Translations under genes and position numbers: made by a program | In this document: piece by piece, positions 10,757-20,790 of the stretch | Layout of the letters: the number at the start of each line of letters is the position of its first letter | How positions within the stretch are numbered: position 1 is the stretch's first letter | The notes under the pieces: model-generated | What the model was told of the DNA's origin: nothing | The model's database searches: none | Seen by the model: only the letters and a program-made list of their open reading frames with translations | Source of the DNA: Bacteroidales bacterium | Lineage (GTDB): Bacteria; Bacteroidota; Bacteroidia; Bacteroidales; VadinHA17 | Direction: 5' to 3' | NCBI GenBank assembly: GCA_024762655.1 | Contig: JANTHB010000007.1 | Location: forward strand, 1 to 64,000 | Length of the DNA: 64,000 nt

Positions 10757-10786
10757 AAAAAAGGCCGGTTCTCCCGGCCTTTTTTA
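10757..10786. terminator. Bidirectional intrinsic terminator AAGGCCGG-TTCTC-CCGGCCTT with flanking A/T runs
   Basis: GC-rich hairpin with A-run and T-run between convergent PPIase and ftsZ genes. Confidence 0.8.
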
Positions 10787-10804
10787 CGCTACCTTATCAT
10801 TTTT

Positions 10805-12277
10805 TTAATCTACATTATCATTCAGATAAGGATTCTCATCACTTAGTTTGGTTTCGTTATCCTCCTCGTCCACGATCAGGGAATATTTGGATATTTTCCT
10901 TTTGGCGGAAGGAGCAAACATTTCGTCTATTTTAACTTTTTTCCGTTTATAGGCCGGTTCATCCTCCAGGCGCTGGATCTCTTCATCTTTGGGGATCACA
11001 TTCATATCGTTTCCGTGCAATATGGTTTGCCGGGTTTTGATCTCTTCCATTCTTTTGGCATCCTTATCGTCCGACTCGTCCTTTGAGGTTTTTTTCTTAT
11101 GGGGGATGATCGAGGTATGATGCTCATGGGAAACATCCGAGACGTTAAACTCCAGGGTCTGCTGGGCTTCATCATACTCATCCAGTTTATAGGTCTTTCC
11201 CTTCCGGGACTTGCCGGTAACTTCCAGTTCCGGATTATCAAAAAAAGACCCTTCCAGCGGGATGCTTTTCTTTTTCTTATGATAGGTATATAACTCGGGA
11301 ATGCTATTGGCCGGGAATCCGGTGGCGATGATGGTCACATTCACCTCATCTTCCATCGCTTCGTCCGTACATGTTCCCCAAATAATCAAGGCATCATCTG
11401 CTGCGGTGGCGTTGACATAATCTGTGATCTCACCCACCTCATCCATACTGATCTCGTTTTTCCCGGAGGTGATATTCAACAGTATGCTTTTGGCGCCGGT
11501 GATATCATTCGAGTTCAGCAGCGGGGAGTTCAAAGCTTCTTCGATGGCTTTGCGGGCTCTGTCTTCGCCGGAGGAAGACCCCGATCCGAGGATGGCTACG
11601 CCGCTGTCTCTCACCACGGTCTCTACATCGGCAAAGTCGACATTGATATACCCATGTACCGTGATAATCTCGGCAATCCCTTTGGCTGCCAGCGACAAAA
11701 TATTATCAGCCCTCGAGAAAGCAGCCGAAAGTTTCAGGTCCCCGTACACTTCTCTGAGTTTCTCATTATTGATCACCAGCAGGGAGTCCACGTAGTGGCG
11801 CAACTCATCAATGCCTTCGATCGCCTGGTTGATTCTTTTCTGGCCTTCAAACCGGAAGGGAATGGTTACGATGGCCACCGTCAGGATCCCTTTCTCCTTG
11901 CAGGCCCTGGCGATCACCGGGGCAGCGCCTGTTCCCGTACCCCCGCCCATACCGGCGGTAACAAAGACCATTTTTGTATTATCCCCGAGGGTATTCATGA
12001 TGTCGTTCAGGTTTTCTTCGGCCGCCTGTTTTCCGATTTCCGGTTTGCTGCCGGCACCCCGTCCTTCGGTGATCGACTCCCCGATCTGAATCTTTACCGG
12101 TACAGGGCTGCTGTTCAGGGCCTGAGCATCCGTATTGCAGATGACAAAGTTTACATCCCGGATACCCTGACGATACATATAGTTCACTGCATTGCTGCCA
12201 CCCCCGCCAACGCCCAGCACCTTGATGATGGACGAACGCTCGGGGGGAAGATTGAATTCCATTAATCCTTCATTCAT
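10805..12277 (-). CDS. ftsZ: Cell division protein FtsZ
   Basis: GVGGGGSNAVNYM, GGGTGTGAAPVIA tubulin signature; C-terminal NPYLNDNVD peptide. Confidence 0.97.
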   Translation of the reverse strand: MNEGLMEFNLPPERSSIIKVLGVGGGGSNAVNYMYRQGIRDVNFVICNTDAQALNSSPVPVKIQIGESITEGRGAGSKPEIGKQAAEENLNDIMNTLGDNTKMVFVTAGMGGGTGTGAAPVIARACKEKGILTVAIVTIPFRFEGQKRINQAIEGIDELRHYVDSLLVINNEKLREVYGDLKLSAAFSRADNILSLAAKGIAEIITVHGYINVDFADVETVVRDSGVAILGSGSSSGEDRARKAIEEALNSPLLNSNDITGAKSILLNITSGKNEISMDEVGEITDYVNATAADDALIIWGTCTDEAMEDEVNVTIIATGFPANSIPELYTYHKKKKSIPLEGSFFDNPELEVTGKSRKGKTYKLDEYDEAQQTLEFNVSDVSHEHHTSIIPHKKKTSKDESDDKDAKRMEEIKTRQTILHGNDMNVIPKDEEIQRLEDEPAYKRKKVKIDEMFAPSAKRKISKYSLIVDEEDNETKLSDENPYLNDNVD

Positions 12278-12305
12278 CTTGTTATGTTTTTAATGGTTAA
12301 CTTCC

Positions 12306-13625
12306 TTACATTTCAGTGCCTTTTTCCGAAAACATCTCCTCCAATGCCGTTTTTACCCTCTCGAAGATTTTGTTTTTACCCCTGTTATCCTCTTCTTCCG
12401 GCATTTCGTCAGATGATTCCTGCACCTCTTTGACGGTTTCTTCTTTCCCTTGTTTTATCGTCGTATTATTGTCGTATTCCATGCCTTTCAACACCAGTCC
12501 CACAGCTGTGGCATACATAGGCTGATTTATCTCGTCTTCCATTTCTCCTCCGAGATGCTCGCTGGGATAACCGATACGTACGTCATATCCCGTTTTATAT
12601 TTGATCAGTTGTGGCAGATGTCTCAACCTGGCCCCTCCTCCGGTAATGACAATACCTGCAGCCAGTTTGTCGGCTACACCCGAATTATCGATCTCATACA
12701 TCACGGCCTCAATGATCTCTTCCATCCTCGACTGGATAATATAAGCCAGGCTTTTAAAGGAAATCTCTTTGGGTTCCCGCCCGCTGATACCAGGGATGGT
12801 CACCACTTTGTCTTCCGGCGCAAAATCGCCCAGCGCCGAGCCGTAACGGGTCTTCAATAACTCTGCATGACGGTTCAGGATCGCACATCCTTCCTTGATG
12901 TCCTTGGTGATGACGTTGCCTCCGAAAGGGATCACGGCAGTATGACGGATCACATTGTCATAATACACGGCAATATCCGTGGTTCCGCCACCGATATCCA
13001 CCAGTGCCACACCGGCCTCTTTTTCATCATCCGTAAGCACCGCGGCAGAGGAGGCAAGAGGCTCCAGAATAAGATCCTTGATCCTCAGGTTGATCCTGTT
13101 TACACATTTCTCAATATTCTTAGCCGAGGCCACTTTCCCGATCACTATGTGGAAATTGGCCTCCAGTCTTCTCCCTGACATGCCCACCGGGTTTTTAACA
13201 CCTGTCTCATTGTCAACAATAAAGTTCTGCGGCAGCACATGGATGATCTCCTCTCCCACATCTATGGGGATCTTACTCATATCGTCGATGAGACGCATAA
13301 TATCTCTTTTTTTAATCTCTTCGTCGTCACTGTCCCGGTTGATGTAACCCCGGTTCCGTATACTGCGTATATGCTGTCCCGCAATCCCAACATATACCTC
13401 TTCAAAAATAACGGACGATTTCAGTTGAACCTCCTCTACGGTTTTCTGTAAGGCATTGACGGTCTCTTCAATATTCAGGACCACCCCCCTTTTTACCCCC
13501 GTAGAAGGGGCTTTGCTTAAGGCAAGAATCTCAATCTGGCCGGTATCGTTTTTGCGTCCAACCAGACATACAATTTTGGTAGTGCCAATATCGATGGCAG
13601 CCACAACCGGTTGTCTTTTTTCCAT
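12306..13625 (-). CDS. ftsA: Cell division protein FtsA (start taken as MEKRQPVVAAIDIGT; ORF extends to 13679)
   Basis: AAIDIGTTKIVCLVG, VALVDIGGGTTDIAVY, GIVITGGGARLRHLPQL actin-fold motifs; adjacent to ftsZ. Confidence 0.95.
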   Translation of the reverse strand: MEKRQPVVAAIDIGTTKIVCLVGRKNDTGQIEILALSKAPSTGVKRGVVLNIEETVNALQKTVEEVQLKSSVIFEEVYVGIAGQHIRSIRNRGYINRDSDDEEIKKRDIMRLIDDMSKIPIDVGEEIIHVLPQNFIVDNETGVKNPVGMSGRRLEANFHIVIGKVASAKNIEKCVNRINLRIKDLILEPLASSAAVLTDDEKEAGVALVDIGGGTTDIAVYYDNVIRHTAVIPFGGNVITKDIKEGCAILNRHAELLKTRYGSALGDFAPEDKVVTIPGISGREPKEISFKSLAYIIQSRMEEIIEAVMYEIDNSGVADKLAAGIVITGGGARLRHLPQLIKYKTGYDVRIGYPSEHLGGEMEDEINQPMYATAVGLVLKGMEYDNNTTIKQGKEETVKEVQESSDEMPEEEDNRGKNKIFERVKTALEEMFSEKGTEM

Positions 13626-13660
13626 AGTCATACGGTTTTTTATATTACTTTTTGGTTTTA

Positions 13661-14459
13661 TTAATTTCTTTTCGTGCATACTATCTGATTTTTGAAGTTG
13701 AGATTAATAGTGGAATATCGATTCCATCCCTTGTTATTCAACACATGCGTGTAAAACAAATAGAGTTTTCTGAATTTCTCCTTATAGTTTTCCATGTCTC
13801 CCAAGATAATGGCATGAGAGCCAACCCGCGGTGTCAGGGTATATTCTCCGCTGTTATCTGCATATATTTCTTCTATCTGGGCTCTCCAGAACGTTACGGA
13901 ATCGATATACCATGCCAGACGGTAGATATCCTGTATATGTGTCTGTCCGGGCATATCGTAAATTGTTTTGAAGGAAGATAATCGGGAAGGCACCGGAATA
14001 TGGCCTGAAGCCACCAGGACATGTACCGGATAGCGGGAAGACCAGGGAAGGATATATCCCTCATCGTCTATAAAGAAACCGGGTTGTCCAGGCAGGTATA
14101 TCCGAACGAGCGGATTTCTCTGAAAAATATCAATATGTAGTGTCCCGTCAACATCCTTGTAGGCTTCCGCTTTCTTAATATATGGATGTTTCAGGAGAAT
14201 ATTTTCAATCTTTGCCGTATTGATCTGATCGAGGGGCATTCCCAATAATCTTCCTTGTTTTTCCCGCAGGATGTCTTTTACTTCCTGATCACTTATAAAC
14301 CGCACTGTGGAAGAATCCTGAATAGCCGGAACGATGGCCCGGCACAATACTTGTTTTTTCTTTTCTGCGACGGCTGCCGAAAGCAATACAAGCACTGTCA
14401 GCAGCAACAGATATCCCAGCATGCGTAGTATTCCGGATATATATTTTTTTGCTCTCATG
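13661..14459 (-). CDS. ftsQ: Cell division protein FtsQ (start at MRAKKYISG; ORF extends to 14509)
   Basis: Single N-terminal TM, POTRA-like region, position between murC and ftsA. Confidence 0.8.
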
Positions 14460-15848
14460 CTATTTGTTTCCAACGTATATCTTTTCAATAGGGCCAACCA
14501 ACCGGTCAATATCCCCGGCGCCCATGGTCAGTAATACCTCGGGCTTGTGTTCCCCGACCCAGTTTAGCACCTCTTCTTTTGTTAACAGAATCTTTTCTTT
14601 CAGTTTCATCCTGTCCAGAATGATTTTCGAGGTAATTCCCGGAAGAGGCTTCTCGCGTGCCGGATAAATGTTCAGCAGCACAGCGGTATCCAGGAGGTCC
14701 AGACTCTCTGCAAATGCTTTTGCAAAATCACGGGTACGGGTGTAAAGATGCGGCTGAAAGATCCCGGTGATTTTACGGTCCGGGAACATTTCCCTTGCCG
14801 ACTCAATAGCCGCTTTCAGCTCTACAGGATGGTGAGCATAATCGTCAATATAAATCTGTTCGGGGGTATTCACCCGCATATCAAACCGCCGTCTGACCCC
14901 CTTAAAAAGGAACAATGATTTTTTGATACTTTCTTCCGATATTCCGAGCAGATGAGTTACGGCAATTGCAGCAAGGGCATTTTCCACATTTACCCTGCCG
15001 GGTAGGCCCAGATGGACATCCCTGATATCTCCCTCGGGAGTCCGGGCATTAAAGATATGATATCCGTCCCGGTAGGAAAGCCCTGTAGCGCCATAGTCGG
15101 CTTTATCATCCGGGCCATAGGTAAACCAGTCAACCCGGGTATTCACACTTCGGTCAACAGGCAATCCGTAACGCATCAATATCCGTCCGCCGGGTCTGAC
15201 CTGGCTGAGAAACCTGTGAAAAGATTCCAACAGTTTTTCATGGGTTTGATAAATATCCAGATGATCCGCATCCAATGAGGTGATTACGGCCACCTCGGGG
15301 TGCAAAAAGAGAAAAGAACGGTCAAACTCGTCTGCTTCCAGCACCACCCAGTCGCTTTCCCCGAGCAGCAGGTTGGTGTCATAGTTTTTGCTGATTCCCC
15401 CCAGAAATGCCGAACAATCCAATATGGACTGTTTCATAACATGGGAGATCATTGTGGAAGTAGTTGTTTTGCCGTGTGTACCGGCTACAGCCACAGGCCT
15501 CATCCGGTCGGCGATCATACCCAACACCTGTGCCCGTTTAAGAATGGCATAGCCCTGCTCTCTGAAGTATTTCAGGTCGGGATGATCTTCGGGTATGGCC
15601 GGCGTATATATCACCAGCGTATCCTCTTTACGGCCTGCATCGCGGTATGGTGAGGGGATGGCTTCGACGTGCTCATCAAAGATGACCTGCATTTCTTCTT
15701 TTTCCAGCGCATCAGTAATTGCAGAAGGGGTACGGTCATACCCGGCCACCTGATATCCGCCGGCCTGAAAATACCGGGCCAGCGCACTCATGCCGATCCC
15801 CCCGATCCCGAGGAAAAAGATCCTGCTATATTGTGTAATGTCACTCAT
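14460..15848 (-). CDS. murC: UDP-N-acetylmuramate--L-alanine ligase
   Basis: FLGIGGIGMSALARYF, AGTHGKTTTSTMI, IDDYAHHPVELKAAI motifs. Confidence 0.95.
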   Translation of the reverse strand: MSDITQYSRIFFLGIGGIGMSALARYFQAGGYQVAGYDRTPSAITDALEKEEMQVIFDEHVEAIPSPYRDAGRKEDTLVIYTPAIPEDHPDLKYFREQGYAILKRAQVLGMIADRMRPVAVAGTHGKTTTSTMISHVMKQSILDCSAFLGGISKNYDTNLLLGESDWVVLEADEFDRSFLFLHPEVAVITSLDADHLDIYQTHEKLLESFHRFLSQVRPGGRILMRYGLPVDRSVNTRVDWFTYGPDDKADYGATGLSYRDGYHIFNARTPEGDIRDVHLGLPGRVNVENALAAIAVTHLLGISEESIKKSLFLFKGVRRRFDMRVNTPEQIYIDDYAHHPVELKAAIESAREMFPDRKITGIFQPHLYTRTRDFAKAFAESLDLLDTAVLLNIYPAREKPLPGITSKIILDRMKLKEKILLTKEEVLNWVGEHKPEVLLTMGAGDIDRLVGPIEKIYVGNK

Positions 15849-16983
15849 GGTTATCGTCTGTCAGATCCATAATTTTTTTTACAATATCTCTGCTGGCATA
15901 AGGCCGTGCCATTTTCTTCAGATTCTCCGAGAGCTCCTTCATTCTTACAGGGTCTCCGAGCAATCCCAGGGCATATCCCATCAGGTATCCTTCCGCCTCA
16001 TTATCGGGGACCATCACGGCGGCATTATTTTTCACCAAAGCCATGGCATTTTTTGTCTGATGATCTTCCGCCACATTAGGTGACGGAACCAGAATAACAG
16101 GTTTCCCTACCACTGCCAGTTCGGATATTGTTCCGGCTCCGGCTCTGGAAATAATCACTGTTGAAGCGGCATAAGCCATATCCATACGTTGAATAAAATC
16201 CCGTATCAGCACATTAGGCATATTTTTCCCTTTTACCTTATCCAGTATTTCTTCATAATAATACCTGCCGGTCTGCCATATCAGGAAAACGGAGGGTTCC
16301 GGTAACGTATCCAGGGCCTGCAGCACCGCTTTGTTTATGGTACCCGCTCCCAGACTGCCTCCCAGAACCAGAATCACCCTGGTATTCTCCGGTATTTTAA
16401 AAAAGGCCAACGCTTCCTCTCTGGTCACTTTGCTGTTCACAATTTCCTTGCGTACGGGGTTTCCTGTCAGCACGATCTTCTCGCCGGGAAAATATTTCTC
16501 CATTCCCTCATAAGCGACACAGATAACCGAAGCTTTTGCTGCCAGCAAACGGTTGGTAACTCCTGCATAGGAATTCTGTTCCTGTATCAACACCGGGACG
16601 CCCTTTTTCCCGGCCGCTCTTACCACAGGGCCGCTGGCATACCCTCCGACACCTACCACCACGTCAGGGTCAAACTGCCGGACGATCTTCCGGGCTTTAC
16701 GCATGCTTTTCCACAAATGCAACAACACCACAAAATTCCTCCACAACCTTTTCCGGTCGAATCCTCTTACCGGCAGTGCCTCTATGGGAAAGCCGGCAGC
16801 TGGGACCTTCTCCATCTCTATTCGTCCGGCAGCTCCGACAAAGAGAATATCCGTACCGGGAACTGTTTTTTTCAGCTCCTGGGCGATGGAGATGGCCGGA
16901 AACACATGTCCTCCGGTACCTCCCCCGCTAATAATCATTCTCAACGGCCTCTTCATCGGTCTCTTCTGTTTGTTGGTTATCAA
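15841..16983 (-). CDS. murG: Undecaprenyldiphospho-muramoylpentapeptide beta-N-acetylglucosaminyltransferase
   Basis: ISGGGTGGHVFPAISIA, GGSLGAGTINKAV, ISRAGAGTISELAVVGKPVILVPSP. Confidence 0.95.
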   Translation of the reverse strand: MITNKQKRPMKRPLRMIISGGGTGGHVFPAISIAQELKKTVPGTDILFVGAAGRIEMEKVPAAGFPIEALPVRGFDRKRLWRNFVVLLHLWKSMRKARKIVRQFDPDVVVGVGGYASGPVVRAAGKKGVPVLIQEQNSYAGVTNRLLAAKASVICVAYEGMEKYFPGEKIVLTGNPVRKEIVNSKVTREEALAFFKIPENTRVILVLGGSLGAGTINKAVLQALDTLPEPSVFLIWQTGRYYYEEILDKVKGKNMPNVLIRDFIQRMDMAYAASTVIISRAGAGTISELAVVGKPVILVPSPNVAEDHQTKNAMALVKNNAAVMVPDNEAEGYLMGYALGLLGDPVRMKELSENLKKMARPYASRDIVKKIMDLTDDNHE

Positions 16984-18100
16984 GGTTTCTACTGATATTC
17001 AGGATAATGCCCAGCTCGATACTGGTAAAAAGCATGGAAGAGCCTCCCATACTTACCAATGGCAGTGTCTGACCTGTTACCGGAAAGAGGGTTACAGACA
17101 CGCCCATATTTACAAAAGCCTGCATTACGATAAGGAGTGTCAGTCCGATGGCCAGAAAAGCGGGAAAGGTACGTGAACTTTTCTTGACGATCAGTCCGGC
17201 CCGGTAAAGCAGGATCAGATATGCCAGAAGAATGGGAATGGCCCCGAAAATCAATCCGTACTCTTCCACAATGATGGCAAAAATAAAATCGGAATAAGGA
17301 TGGGGCAGAAAATTCCGTTGAGTGCTTTTCCCTGGTTTTTTCCCGAAGATTCCTCCGGTAGCCACAGCTATTTTGGCTTGTTCCACCTGGTAATCTTCCG
17401 TATCATCGCCCTGGATAAAATGCTCAATTCTGTTTTTCCATGTATAAATACGGCCTTCATGTCTGGCCAGCATGGCAATACCCAGGAACATCCCCCCAAA
17501 TAATACGGCAATTCCTATCATACTTAACAGGATCGGGATGCGTACACGGCCGATAAACATTAATATCAGGCTTACAACGAAGAGGATCAAGGCCGTAGAC
17601 AGGTTTGCAGGTAAAATAAGGGCGGAAATAACAAATACGGGCAATGCCATCGACCGCATCACTTCCTTCATCTCCATAACCTGTTGTTGTCTTATAGAAA
17701 GTACACGGGCCAGGTACATAACCAGCGACATCTTGGCAAAATCTGAAGGCTGAAATGTGAATCCCATTCCGGGAAGGGTAAGCCAGCGAGAGGCTTCGTT
17801 CATACGGGTTCCCGAAATGAGCGTAAACACAAGCAGAAAACCCGAAAGCCATAAAAATAAACGGGATAATTGAAAATAAAAACGGTAGGGGATCATATGC
17901 ACGACAAAGATGATCGTCAGACCCACCCCCAGGATCACACCATGACGAAAGAGGTAATAGAAGGTATTCCCTCCCATCTTCCGGTAGGCCAGGGTGCCGG
18001 TAGAGCTGTATACTGCCAATAGAGAAAAGATTGACAGAAGGAATATCATTCCCCAGATCACCTTATCGCCCTGAAAGTATTTTTTTATCGCTTCTCCCAT
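16928..18100 (-). CDS. ftsW: Cell division protein FtsW / SEDS peptidoglycan polymerase (start at MGEAIKKYF; ORF track extension to 18283 is spurious)
   Basis: 10-TM SEDS protein; FPVTGQTLPLVSMGGSSML signature; between murG and murD. Confidence 0.92.
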   Translation of the reverse strand: MGEAIKKYFQGDKVIWGMIFLLSIFSLLAVYSSTGTLAYRKMGGNTFYYLFRHGVILGVGLTIIFVVHMIPYRFYFQLSRLFLWLSGFLLVFTLISGTRMNEASRWLTLPGMGFTFQPSDFAKMSLVMYLARVLSIRQQQVMEMKEVMRSMALPVFVISALILPANLSTALILFVVSLILMFIGRVRIPILLSMIGIAVLFGGMFLGIAMLARHEGRIYTWKNRIEHFIQGDDTEDYQVEQAKIAVATGGIFGKKPGKSTQRNFLPHPYSDFIFAIIVEEYGLIFGAIPILLAYLILLYRAGLIVKKSSRTFPAFLAIGLTLLIVMQAFVNMGVSVTLFPVTGQTLPLVSMGGSSMLFTSIELGIILNISRNLDNQQTEETDEEAVENDY

Positions 18101-18122
18101 GAAAGATTCCCCTGTTAAATAT

Positions 18123-19460
18123 TTATAAGTTACGGACGGCCCGTTTGAACTGACGACCCCGGTCTTCATAATTATCGAAAAGGTCAAAACTGGCACATGC
18201 CGGTGATAGCAACACTGTGTCCCCGTCGGCAGCGAGGAAGTAAGCATTACGCACCGCTTCTTCCATCGACCGGGTCTCAACAATGGTAGGTACCACCTCC
18301 CGGAAAGCGCGAACCAATTTTTGATTATCCTTGCCCATACAGATAAGTGCCTTCACTTTTTCCCGGACCAAAGCGGTCAGCATATCATAATCATTCCCTT
18401 TATCTATGCCCCCGGCGATCCACACCACTTTGGTGTTCATACTCTCCAAGGCATACCATACAGAATTGACGTTGGTGGCCTTGGAGTCATTTATAAACTG
18501 TATTCCGTGTACCTTCAGTACGGGTTCCAGGCGATGTTCCACTCCTTTAAAGTCGGAGAGACTCTTCCGGATCAGTTCCTTCCTGATGTTCAATACTTGT
18601 CCGGCAATACCGGCAGCCATTGAATTATAAACATTGTGGCTGCCTTGTAATGATAAATCCATAATTGACATTGTTATTTTGTTTTTTTTATAGTTAATAA
18701 TCAGGTTATTGCCTTCTCTCCAGGCCGTCTGCCCCTGTTTTTCCTTTTGGGAAAAAGAGAGATGTTCAGCTGCTATCTCCATACCCGGAACCCGTTCCTG
18801 CAGCACCGGATCATCATAGCAATAGATAAAAGCACCGGCACTACCCATGTTCCTGACTATCCTGAACTTTGACCGGATATAGTTTTCCATATCATATCCG
18901 TACCGGTCGAGATGGTCGGGGGTAATGTTCAACAGAATGGCGACATCGGTTTGAAAATCATACATTCCATCCAGCTGGAAGCTGCTCAGTTCTATAACAT
19001 AGTAATCCGCTTCTTCTTCAGCCAGCTGCAGTGCCAGGCTTCTCCCAATGTTCCCTGCCATAGCGACCTTTAAGCCGGCCTTTTTCATCATATGCCAGAT
19101 AAGATGGGTTGTCGTTGTTTTTCCGTTGCTGCCGGTAATACAAATTTTAGTGCCCCGGATAAATCTTCCTGCAAATTCGATCTCCGATATTACGTGGATA
19201 CCCCGTTCTCTGACCTGCGTTATCACGGAAGCATCATCCGGTATTCCCGGACTTTTAATTACCTCATCAGCCTGTAGGATTATCTTCAAATCGTGTGAAC
19301 CTTCTTCGTAGGGAATATCATAGTCTTGCAGTCTTTTCCGATATTTACCCTTGATGCTTCCGGCATCCGATACAAAAACTTCAAAGCCCTGTTTCACCGC
19401 CAGGACCGCAGCTCCCGTCCCGCTTTCACCCGCACCTAATATGACCAATCTCTTTTTCAT
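18123..19460 (-). CDS. murD: UDP-N-acetylmuramoylalanine--D-glutamate ligase
   Basis: ILGAGESGTGAAVLA, ITGSNGKTTTTHLI, FINDSKATNVNSVWYAL, LLSPACASFDLFDNYEDRGRQF. Confidence 0.95.
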   Translation of the reverse strand: MKKRLVILGAGESGTGAAVLAVKQGFEVFVSDAGSIKGKYRKRLQDYDIPYEEGSHDLKIILQADEVIKSPGIPDDASVITQVRERGIHVISEIEFAGRFIRGTKICITGSNGKTTTTHLIWHMMKKAGLKVAMAGNIGRSLALQLAEEEADYYVIELSSFQLDGMYDFQTDVAILLNITPDHLDRYGYDMENYIRSKFRIVRNMGSAGAFIYCYDDPVLQERVPGMEIAAEHLSFSQKEKQGQTAWREGNNLIINYKKNKITMSIMDLSLQGSHNVYNSMAAGIAGQVLNIRKELIRKSLSDFKGVEHRLEPVLKVHGIQFINDSKATNVNSVWYALESMNTKVVWIAGGIDKGNDYDMLTALVREKVKALICMGKDNQKLVRAFREVVPTIVETRSMEEAVRNAYFLAADGDTVLLSPACASFDLFDNYEDRGRQFKRAVRNL

Positions 19461-19466
19461 TTCTTT

Positions 19467-20720
19467 TTATCTGATCTTCAGGGTTACAACCGTAATGACA
19501 GCCAGCATAATCGCCACAATCCAAAAACGGGTAACAATTTTCGGTTCGGTATATCCCTTCATTTGATAGTGGTGATGCAAGGGGGCCATTAGAAATATCC
19601 TTTTCCCGGAACCTGTATGGCGACGTGTAAACTTAAAATAAGCAACCTGCAGGATCACACTCGTACTCTCCACCAGGAAAATACCGCAGAGGATGGGAAT
19701 CAGCAATTCTTTTCTGATAATTATGGCAAATACGGCTATGATCCCTCCCAGAGAAAGGCTCCCTGTATCTCCCATAAATACCTGTGCCGGATATGCATTA
19801 TACCAAAGAAATCCCACCGTAGCCCCGATAAAAGCACTGGCAAAAATCACCAACTCCCCCGTATTCGGGATAAACATGATATTCAGATAATCGGCAAAAA
19901 CCATATTTCCAGACACATACGCGAGTATTCCCAAGGTAGCTCCTATCACGGAAGATACTCCTGTGGCCAGACCGTCCAGACCATCTGTCAGATTGGCCCC
20001 GTTGGATACTGCTGTAACAATAAAGATGGTAACCAATACAAAGACCACCCATCCCCAGAAATCCCTGTTTTTTTTCAGGAAGCCTACCAACCAGCTGTAA
20101 TTAAACTCATGGTTTTTTACGAAAGGAATGGTTGTGATCGTCGACTTGATATTCTTATACGTATATGCAGGTTCCTTCTTCGTCTCGCTGCCCGGTTCAA
20201 GGACGGATGTCTGCCTGACCTCCTCTTCCTTGAGCGGGACTTTCTCCCGGACATACACCTGATCGCTGGTATAAAGTACGACTCCGACAACGAGGCCCAG
20301 TATTACCTGTCCGGCAATCTTGAATTTTCCCGCCAGACCTTCTTTGTTTTTTTGGAAAATCTTTATGTAATCATCCAGGAAACCTATGCCTCCCAGCCAT
20401 ATAGTGGTCAGAAGCATAAGCAATATATACACGTTGGTCAGGTCGGCAAATAACAAGACCGGTATAACGATGGATGACAAAATAATAATCCCTCCCATGG
20501 AAGGGGTTCCTTCTTTCTTGTATTGTCCTTCCAGGCCGAGATTTCTCACTACTTCGCCGATCTGCATCCGCTGTAACCAGCGGATCACCGACTTCCCCAG
20601 GATCATGGAAATAATCAGGGATGTAATCACAGCACTGGCCGACCGGAAGGAAATGTAGGAAAACAATCCCGCCCCCGGAACATTAATTTTATTCAGATAT
20701 TCAAATAAATAATAGAGCAT
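19467..20720 (-). CDS. mraY: Phospho-N-acetylmuramoyl-pentapeptide-transferase
   Basis: GTPSMGGIIIL, NGANLTDGLDGLATG, FMGDTGSLSLGG, APLHHHYQ motifs. Confidence 0.95.
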   Translation of the reverse strand: MLYYLFEYLNKINVPGAGLFSYISFRSASAVITSLIISMILGKSVIRWLQRMQIGEVVRNLGLEGQYKKEGTPSMGGIIILSSIVIPVLLFADLTNVYILLMLLTTIWLGGIGFLDDYIKIFQKNKEGLAGKFKIAGQVILGLVVGVVLYTSDQVYVREKVPLKEEEVRQTSVLEPGSETKKEPAYTYKNIKSTITTIPFVKNHEFNYSWLVGFLKKNRDFWGWVVFVLVTIFIVTAVSNGANLTDGLDGLATGVSSVIGATLGILAYVSGNMVFADYLNIMFIPNTGELVIFASAFIGATVGFLWYNAYPAQVFMGDTGSLSLGGIIAVFAIIIRKELLIPILCGIFLVESTSVILQVAYFKFTRRHTGSGKRIFLMAPLHHHYQMKGYTEPKIVTRFWIVAIMLAVITVVTLKIR

Positions 20721-20790
20721 CTGTTTATGGTTCTTGGCAAGTGGTTATTCGTAGTATATCGTTAAATGTTCATTCATTTTTCAGCATGGG

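Noticed and set aside
16928-18283. Long N-terminal extension of the FtsW ORF overlapping murD
   Set aside because: The extension (MLRPGRWKKRCVML…) is out-of-frame murD sequence; the natural start is MGEAIKKYF at 18100
19617-20453. 278-aa + strand ORF antisense to mraY
   Set aside because: Shadow ORF opposite a highly conserved gene; composition typical of antisense translation
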